NCBI GenBank assembly: GCA_033764965.1
Contig: JANRIN010000030.1
Span: 17,540 to 81,539, forward strand
Source of the DNA: JSC-12 sp033764965
GTDB lineage: Bacteria > Cyanobacteriota > Cyanobacteriia > Leptolyngbyales > Leptolyngbyaceae
Length of the DNA stretch: 64,000 nucleotides
Direction: 5' to 3'
This document shows positions 59,278 to 64,000 of this stretch, in pieces; the stretch's first letter is position 1, and every line of letters begins with the position of its first letter. The translations under genes were made by a program, and so were the position numbers. The notes under the pieces are model-generated. The model saw nothing but the letters and a program-made list of their open reading frames with translations. It searched no databases and was not told the origin of the DNA.

Positions 59278-60018
59278 CTAATGCAAATGCTGGCTGTCGT
59301 TAAAGCGCCGAACTTGCCAAAGGTCGGTGTTAAAGCGATTTTGGTCAACCCGATTCCAACGATCGCGATCAATCCAAAATTCAAACAGGGCGGTATTTGT
59401 CGCTCGCAGTCGCCAGGAACGATCGCACTCCATCAGTTCTGCAATCAGGTGTTGCATAATCCAGCTATGACTCACGATCCAGACGCGATCGCCATTGCAG
59501 TGATGTTGAAGTAGAGCCTGCATAAATCGTCGTGCCCGCGATCGTGCGTCTTCCAGAGTCTCAGCTTGGGGAATGGGAATCCAATCAGGTGAAGATTCCA
59601 ATGCTTGACACAGTTCTGGATATTGCGCCACCGCTTCTGCCCAGGTCAAGCCCTGAAAAATACCGTTCTGAAATTCCTTCAATTCGTCTGTGAATTGGAT
59701 AGAGAGCGATCGCCGTGTTGCTTCTAACTCGTCTGAAGCGGGTACAGTTGCGTCAATCAAATCACTCACTGCTGCCGGAAGGGGGGCAGTTTGAAAAGCT
59801 TCCACCAAAATCTGAGCCGTTTGTGCCGCTCGCTTGAGTGGACTGCTATAAACATGAGTTGGCAACCAGGCTTCTTCCAACAACCGCCGAGCCAACTTTT
59901 CGGCTTGCTGCCTGCCCATTTCCGACAGTTCAAACTCTCCATGCCCCTGCATCCGCTTCTCCAGGTTTCCAGTGGATTGAGCATGACGGATAAACAGCAG
60001 TTTTAATACTCCATGCAT
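59278..60018 (-). CDS. Histidine phosphatase family protein
   Basis: 246 aa. The catalytic RHG-type motif is RHAQSTGN (His near residue 12), with YSSPLKRAAQTA and the second catalytic His in WIVSHSWIMQHL. Belongs to the phosphoglycerate-mutase-like superfamily; the substrate is unknown. No signal peptide. It is convergent with rsmI. Confidence 0.88.
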   Translation of the reverse strand: MHGVLKLLFIRHAQSTGNLEKRMQGHGEFELSEMGRQQAEKLARRLLEEAWLPTHVYSSPLKRAAQTAQILVEAFQTAPLPAAVSDLIDATVPASDELEATRRSLSIQFTDELKEFQNGIFQGLTWAEAVAQYPELCQALESSPDWIPIPQAETLEDARSRARRFMQALLQHHCNGDRVWIVSHSWIMQHLIAELMECDRSWRLRATNTALFEFWIDRDRWNRVDQNRFNTDLWQVRRFNDSQHLH

Positions 60019-60180
60019 ATCGCCCTCTGATCCAATTCACATTCCTAAGACTGATAACAAAAACTTAAACATTTGATAACAATAACTCAAGAATTGTTTT
60101 TAACGGAGAGAGCGATCGAACTCTGCTTCCTATACTGAGAGTGTTCCGACCGTTTGCAAGTAAACGAGGAGGCTCCAACC

Positions 60181-60378
60181 ATGATTCATACCTTTGAAGT
60201 ATTCGTTGACATCAAAGAATTCTTTGATACAACGAACGTTTTTCATAATGGAACAGCACGCTACGAAATCACCGCTGAGTCTATTCGAGAAGCTGATTAC
60301 ATGGCACGTAGTCAGGCTTTGCATGATTACCCGAAAGGCGCTGAGTACGATATTCGTGTCACCAAGGTATTGAAATAA
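60181..60378 (+). CDS. Small hypothetical protein, 65 aa
   Basis: Start chosen at the ATG at 60181, which has GAGGAGG 9 bases upstream; the frame is open nine codons earlier. Sequence opens MIHTFEVFVDIKEFFDTTNV and continues as an alternating beta/alpha pattern ending in YDIRVTKVLK. No membrane segment and no family I recognise. A perfect 12-bp terminator hairpin follows immediately. The strong ribosome-binding site and terminator suggest a well-expressed small protein. Confidence 0.7.
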   Translation: MIHTFEVFVDIKEFFDTTNVFHNGTARYEITAESIREADYMARSQALHDYPKGAEYDIRVTKVLK

Positions 60379-60396
60379 AAACTCAATAATCTAAAA

Positions 60397-60430
60397 AACT
60401 CTGCTTGAACAAATCAAGCAGAGTTTTGTG
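60397..60430 (+). terminator. Terminator hairpin after the 65-aa gene
   Basis: AACTCTGCTTGA pairs perfectly with TCAAGCAGAGTT (12 bp) around a 5-base loop, followed by TTGTG. The A-run before the stem gives a T-run on the opposite strand, so it may work on both strands. Confidence 0.75.
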
Positions 60431-60508
60431 TAGATTTTGTGTAGCCAGACTGAAACCACTCAATAGCAAAATTCAGAAGAATTGGTTTCGCCCTGCCTAT
60501 GAAGCTCA

Positions 60509-61132
60509 TTAATCGAGATAGCCCATTAAAACCGCAGGTTCGGGATCAACAGTTTCGTTCGAAGCGATAGGACGATTTCCGGGCAGCATAGATCCCGCCA
60601 GTAGCTCTGGACTGCTTGCCAAAATGGGGCGATTTCCGGGCAACATCGCACCCTCAACCATCTTGAACTCGCTTTCAAAAATAGGGCTATTGCCAAGCAT
60701 TTCGTGCACTTTGAGGTGACTTGCTTCGATCGGGCGACCATTCAAAAAAGAACCAGCCAGTTCCAAGTGACTGGCGGCGATAGGACGAACTCCCGCAACC
60801 GACATAGTTTCTGCCACTTCAATCTCGCTGGGCATGACTGGACGATTCCAGATCATCGAGACTGGCTGACTCAATGCGATCGCACCTTCTTCCGATTGAG
60901 ATGGACGAACATCAATTTTTGTAACATTATCCGTAGCCATAGCTGGTTCACTCATAACGTCTTCATTAACATTGGCGGCATCCAAAGCTGTGCCATTACT
61001 GGCTGAAGTTTCTTGCATGGCATCGTTAGCAGTTACGGCAGGTGCTTCAGCTTTCGTTGAGCGTGTACGAGACCTGGAACTGGTCGCCTTGCCCCCACGA
61101 CCGTTGGACTTAGCCGTATTGTCAACAGTCAT
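60509..61132 (-). CDS. Hypothetical protein with RPI-type tandem repeats, 207 aa
   Basis: The N-terminal 35 residues are basic and Ser/Arg-rich (GRGGKATSSRSRTRSTK). The middle is acidic and low in structure. From about residue 95 there are five to six imperfect repeats of 16-19 residues keyed on N/G-R-P-I-x-A-S: NRPVMPSEIE, VRPIAASHLELAGSFLN, GRPIEASHLKVHEMLG, NSPIFESEFKMVEGAMLPG, NRPILASSPELLAGSMLPG and NRPIASNE. No known family is recognised. Repeats look like a beta-solenoid or adhesive surface, but that is a guess. The basic tail could bind nucleic acid. Confidence 0.7.
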   Translation of the reverse strand: MTVDNTAKSNGRGGKATSSRSRTRSTKAEAPAVTANDAMQETSASNGTALDAANVNEDVMSEPAMATDNVTKIDVRPSQSEEGAIALSQPVSMIWNRPVMPSEIEVAETMSVAGVRPIAASHLELAGSFLNGRPIEASHLKVHEMLGNSPIFESEFKMVEGAMLPGNRPILASSPELLAGSMLPGNRPIASNETVDPEPAVLMGYLD

Positions 61133-61369
61133 GCGAGTAACTCCTAATGAACACTGCGATTAAGAAATTACAGTGGATGTAACAACGTATTCAAAAAGCG
61201 TCATATCCACTTGCTAATCTTAAGCAAACATTATAAGAGAAAGTGATCCCAATCCCTAAGGTGAATTCACCAGGATAACTTTTGGTATGAATTGAGTTCT
61301 CTAATCAATGGATTTTTTGGCTAAAAAAGGGAAACGACGATCGCCATTTCCCTCATTCAAACCATTTGC

Positions 61370-62371
61370 CTAAACTCTTGCAGCAACCTTCTCGTTCGCA
61401 ATCAAACGCTCATAGGTGGCACGCATTTTTAACCCAGCTAATACTTGGAACAGTCCGGTTCCATTGGTAGAACCTGGATAATCCCGGTGTTGCAGCAGCA
61501 ATTCCGTCATCTCGCCGTTGTACTTGGTCGAAATGTTGCTCAAGTGCTGCTCGATATAGATCACTTCTTCCAATTTGTCGAACTGACCATCCACCTCCAG
61601 GACAGAGACACTATGCCCATAGTAGGTATCGGGACCGTAGTGCATTCTGATACCGGGATAGGAGCAAGTGAGCTTTCGACCGCAGGGAATCCAGTCGATC
61701 GTGGAGCCTTCATCAAACAGGTAAGCCGGTTCAAACCCTTCGACTCCATCCCGTTGAATCATCTGGACTCGCAACACTTTGCGCTCCGTATCATCCTTAA
61801 TCAGCTGAGTCGGCAATACGCGGATCACCACATCAGCAAATTCTTTTTGAGGGTCAATATAGGCTGCAAAGTCAGGACGACGAGAGTTAATCGCTGCCAG
61901 AACATCCTCGTAGGTGTGACCACGCTCTGCCATGTCTCGCTGAATCTTCCAGGCAATCTTCACCTCATCGCTGATGTCAAGATAAACGCTGAAATCTAGT
62001 AATTCTCGTACCCGCGCGTCATAGAGTGGGTGCAAACCTTCAATCACAACGATGTGATTCGGCTCCACTAGCTCTGGCGGATCGATCATGCCAGTTTCGT
62101 GGTTATAAATCGGTTTATTAATTGTTTCACCACTCTTGAGCGCTTTGATCTGCTCATACATCAGATCAAAATTGTTGGCTTTAGGGTTGAGTGCAGTGAC
62201 GCCAACTTCTTTACGCTGCTTCCGATCCAGACTGTGGTAGTCGTCTAAACAGATAACTGTAATAAACTCTTTTCCAAACAAATCTTCTAAACGACGTAAA
62301 AAAGTGGACTTGCCGCATCCGGAGTCTCCGGCAACGCCAATTAAAACCACGCGGTCTGGCTTACTGGTCAT
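61370..62371 (-). CDS. prk: Phosphoribulokinase
   Basis: 333 aa. It phosphorylates ribulose-5-phosphate to ribulose-1,5-bisphosphate in the Calvin cycle. The P-loop is GVAGDSGCGKSTFLRRL. The redox pair Cys19 and Cys41 (SGCGKS and VICLDDYHS) is present, so regulation by thioredoxin and the CP12/GAPDH complex is expected. Other blocks are YNHETG, VVIEGLHPLYD and RRPDFAAYIDPQ. It is divergent from petH. Confidence 0.96.
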   Translation of the reverse strand: MTSKPDRVVLIGVAGDSGCGKSTFLRRLEDLFGKEFITVICLDDYHSLDRKQRKEVGVTALNPKANNFDLMYEQIKALKSGETINKPIYNHETGMIDPPELVEPNHIVVIEGLHPLYDARVRELLDFSVYLDISDEVKIAWKIQRDMAERGHTYEDVLAAINSRRPDFAAYIDPQKEFADVVIRVLPTQLIKDDTERKVLRVQMIQRDGVEGFEPAYLFDEGSTIDWIPCGRKLTCSYPGIRMHYGPDTYYGHSVSVLEVDGQFDKLEEVIYIEQHLSNISTKYNGEMTELLLQHRDYPGSTNGTGLFQVLAGLKMRATYERLIANEKVAARV

Positions 62372-62591
62372 AGTTTCCTCTAACGACTGGGTTGCTTACA
62401 AATAGGTTTGAATGATGCAGAATTTGCGACCTACGGGCACTAGGTAGGTATTTAATACTACTGTTAACGTGATCTTACCAAAAGGGGATCATCGCTACAA
62501 CCCAGACTGACCAGGAAATTTCTGATTTGGTAAAAACGGCACTATACCGCAAAATGGAAGGTTAGATAAGGTTTGGAACGGAGAATCAGGC

Positions 62592-63839
62592 ATGTTGAAT
62601 CAAAGCGCATTAGGCGCAGCGGCAAATACCGAGTCTGGTAGCCGCCTGTTTCGGTATGAAGTGGTAGGGTTACGTCAGAATGCAGAAACTGATAAGACAA
62701 ACTACCCCATTCGTCGTAGTGGCAGTACTTTCATTACGGTGCCTTACGATCGCATGAATGAAGCAATGCAGCGGATTACTCGTTTGGGCGGCAAAATTGT
62801 CAGCATTCAACCCGTTGACGGCACAAACGGAAAAAATGGAAACGTTTCTACAGAACAGAAAAGTTCCTCCGCTACCCTGGAAACTGAACAGAGCGCTACT
62901 ATTCCAGGAAAAGAGAGTAAGCCCATGACTCAAGCGAAAGAAGCGAAAGCTGATATTCCAGTTAACATTTATCGCCCCAACGCTCCGTTTGTTGCCAAAG
63001 TCGTTTCCAACAACGAATTGGTTAAAGAAGGTGGGATTGGAACGTGTCGGCACGTTAAGTTCGATATATCAGGTGGCGATTTACGCTACCTAGAAGGTCA
63101 AAGTATTGGGATTATTCCTCCCGGAACGGACAAAAACGGCAAGCCTGAAAAACTCCGCTTGTACTCGATCGCGTCTACCCGCCACGGGGATGATGTCGAT
63201 GACAAGACTGTTTCGCTGTGCGTTCGGCAGCTTGAGTACAAACATCCAGAAACCGGTGAAACGGTGTTTGGAGTTTGCTCCACCTACATCTGCAATTTGA
63301 AAGAAGGGGACGAAGTCAAGGTCACTGGTCCCACTGGCAAGGAAATGCTGCTGCCGGATGATCCAAACGCAACCATTATCATGCTGGCGACTGGAACGGG
63401 AATCGCGCCATTCCGAGCCTTCCTTTGGCGGATGTTTAAAGATAACGAGCGGGCGGCAAATCCAGATTATCAGTTCAAAGGATTGGCTTGGCTCGTGTTT
63501 GGTGTAGCAACTACGCCAAACGTGCTTTACAAAGAGGAGTTGGAGGAGTTACAGGCGAAGTATCCAGATAACTTCCGCCTCACTTGCGCCATCAGTCGCG
63601 AACAGAAGAACCCTGAAGGGGGTCGGATGTATATTCAGCATCGAGTGGCTGAACACGCGGATGAGATGTGGGAGTTGATGCAAAAGCCCAACACTCACAC
63701 GTATATGTGTGGTTTGAAAGGTATGGAAGACGGAATTGACGAAGCGCTTTCGGCGGTTGCTTCCAAGCAGGGAGTGGAGTGGAAGGAATTCCAGCGCTCC
63801 ATGAAGAAGGCAGGACGCTGGCACGTTGAAACCTACTAA
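62592..63839 (+). CDS. petH: Ferredoxin-NADP reductase, long phycobilisome-associated form
   Basis: 415 aa. Residues 1-75 form a CpcD-like linker domain (RLFRYEVVGLRQN, STFITVPYDRMNEAMQRITRLGGKI in order) that tethers the enzyme to phycobilisomes. A flexible Ser/Glu/Thr linker follows. The FAD domain has RLYSIASTR and the Cys-bearing VCSTYICNL; the NADP domain has MLATGTGIAPFRAFLWRMF and CGLKGMEDGID, ending in WHVETY. It transfers electrons from ferredoxin to NADP at the thylakoid. An internal Met112 at 62925 could start a short isoform. Confidence 0.96.
   Translation: MLNQSALGAAANTESGSRLFRYEVVGLRQNAETDKTNYPIRRSGSTFITVPYDRMNEAMQRITRLGGKIVSIQPVDGTNGKNGNVSTEQKSSSATLETEQSATIPGKESKPMTQAKEAKADIPVNIYRPNAPFVAKVVSNNELVKEGGIGTCRHVKFDISGGDLRYLEGQSIGIIPPGTDKNGKPEKLRLYSIASTRHGDDVDDKTVSLCVRQLEYKHPETGETVFGVCSTYICNLKEGDEVKVTGPTGKEMLLPDDPNATIIMLATGTGIAPFRAFLWRMFKDNERAANPDYQFKGLAWLVFGVATTPNVLYKEELEELQAKYPDNFRLTCAISREQKNPEGGRMYIQHRVAEHADEMWELMQKPNTHTYMCGLKGMEDGIDEALSAVASKQGVEWKEFQRSMKKAGRWHVETY
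62925..62927 (+). promoter_or_regulatory. Possible internal translation start for short FNR isoform
   Basis: ATG of Met112 (MTQAKEAKADIPV) lies at the linker / FAD-domain border, preceded by a purine-rich GGAAAAGAGAG. It matches the place where Synechocystis produces FNR-S by internal initiation. Confidence 0.4.
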
Positions 63840-63845
63840 TCAATA

Positions 63846-63953
63846 CTTAGGAGATTTTCAGAAAAGAGTTTACCTTTCGACTTCGCTCAAGGTGCAAGCT
63901 GGTTGAGCGGAGTCGAAGCCAGCAGGTAGATTGTTTGCCAGAAATCTCCTAAG
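63846..63953. repeat. Nested inverted repeat after petH
   Basis: Outer arms CTTAGGAGATTT (63846) and AAATCTCCTAAG (63942) are perfect over 12 bp. Inner arms TTCGACTTCGCTCAA and TTGAGCGGAGTCGAA (63876-63917) match 14 of 15. About 108 bp without coding capacity; MITE-like, and placed to act as the petH terminator. Confidence 0.7.
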
Positions 63954-64000
63954 GATTGAGGATTAACTAACCTGGAATCTCTCGGTACGGGCGCATGGCT

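Noticed and set aside
61445..61999. 184-codon plus-strand ORF opposite prk
   Set aside because: Antisense shadow of phosphoribulokinase.
1..64000. CRISPR array, tRNA or rRNA genes
   Set aside because: No regularly spaced repeat-spacer pattern and no T-loop/acceptor pattern was found by eye; a covariance-model scan would be needed to exclude a missed tRNA.

Overview
The window looks like chromosomal DNA of a filamentous or Leptolyngbya-like cyanobacterium. Evidence seen directly: dense HIP1 octamers (GCGATCGC); carboxysome shell genes ccmK3-ccmK4; psb27; phosphoribulokinase; a three-domain ferredoxin-NADP reductase with an N-terminal phycobilisome-linker-like domain; a high-light-inducible protein; a CpcS-like bilin lyase; the fbp-tal-zwf-opcA oxidative pentose phosphate cluster; and many cyanobacterial DUF families (DUF3598, DUF2232, DUF2605, DUF2973, DUF1830). 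No tRNA, rRNA, CRISPR array, transposase or phage gene was recognised.

Layout. 1-5500: end of an SGNH-hydrolase-like gene, an ECF sigma / anti-sigma / CHRD-protein group, a DUF3598 lipocalin-like gene, a Tat lipoprotein solute-binding protein and a bilin lyase. 5505-6083 is non-coding with a palindromic repeat. 6084-13064: a minus-strand run with a CobT-like protein, two membrane proteins, glutaminase, ccmK4, ccmK3, a DUF697 GTPase, DUF2973 and DUF2605. 13548-16671: thrS, then a 427-bp leader and the DAHP synthase gene aroF. 16853-24518: M23 peptidase, cobyrinate diamide synthase and the minus-strand fbp-tal-zwf-opcA set. 24709-34721: mixed metabolism, including an arsenosugar-type radical SAM enzyme behind a perfect CRP-type site, a divergent zinc-type ABC ATPase and binding-protein pair around a palindromic operator, a CrtISO-like oxidoreductase, nucleases and a DUF255 protein.

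34955-44126 is the main accessory block. It is an NHLM/NHLP-type peptide export cassette: two double-glycine precursor peptides, a four-helix membrane protein, a cNMP-binding-domain protein, an HlyD-type adaptor, a C39-peptidase ABC transporter and a second ABC transporter. No peptide-modifying enzyme is present. 44212-64000: aspartoacylase, HLIP, purA-rplY, an adenosine-deaminase-like enzyme, psb27, pstSCAB, small membrane proteins, rsmI, prk and petH.

The most striking signal is the thrS-aroF gap. It holds two tandem short ORFs, each rich in aromatic codons and sharing a Phe-Tyr-Phe-Trp core. Each is followed by mutually exclusive hairpins ending in an intrinsic terminator. This is the architecture of classical transcription attenuation, here duplicated in front of the first enzyme of aromatic amino acid synthesis.
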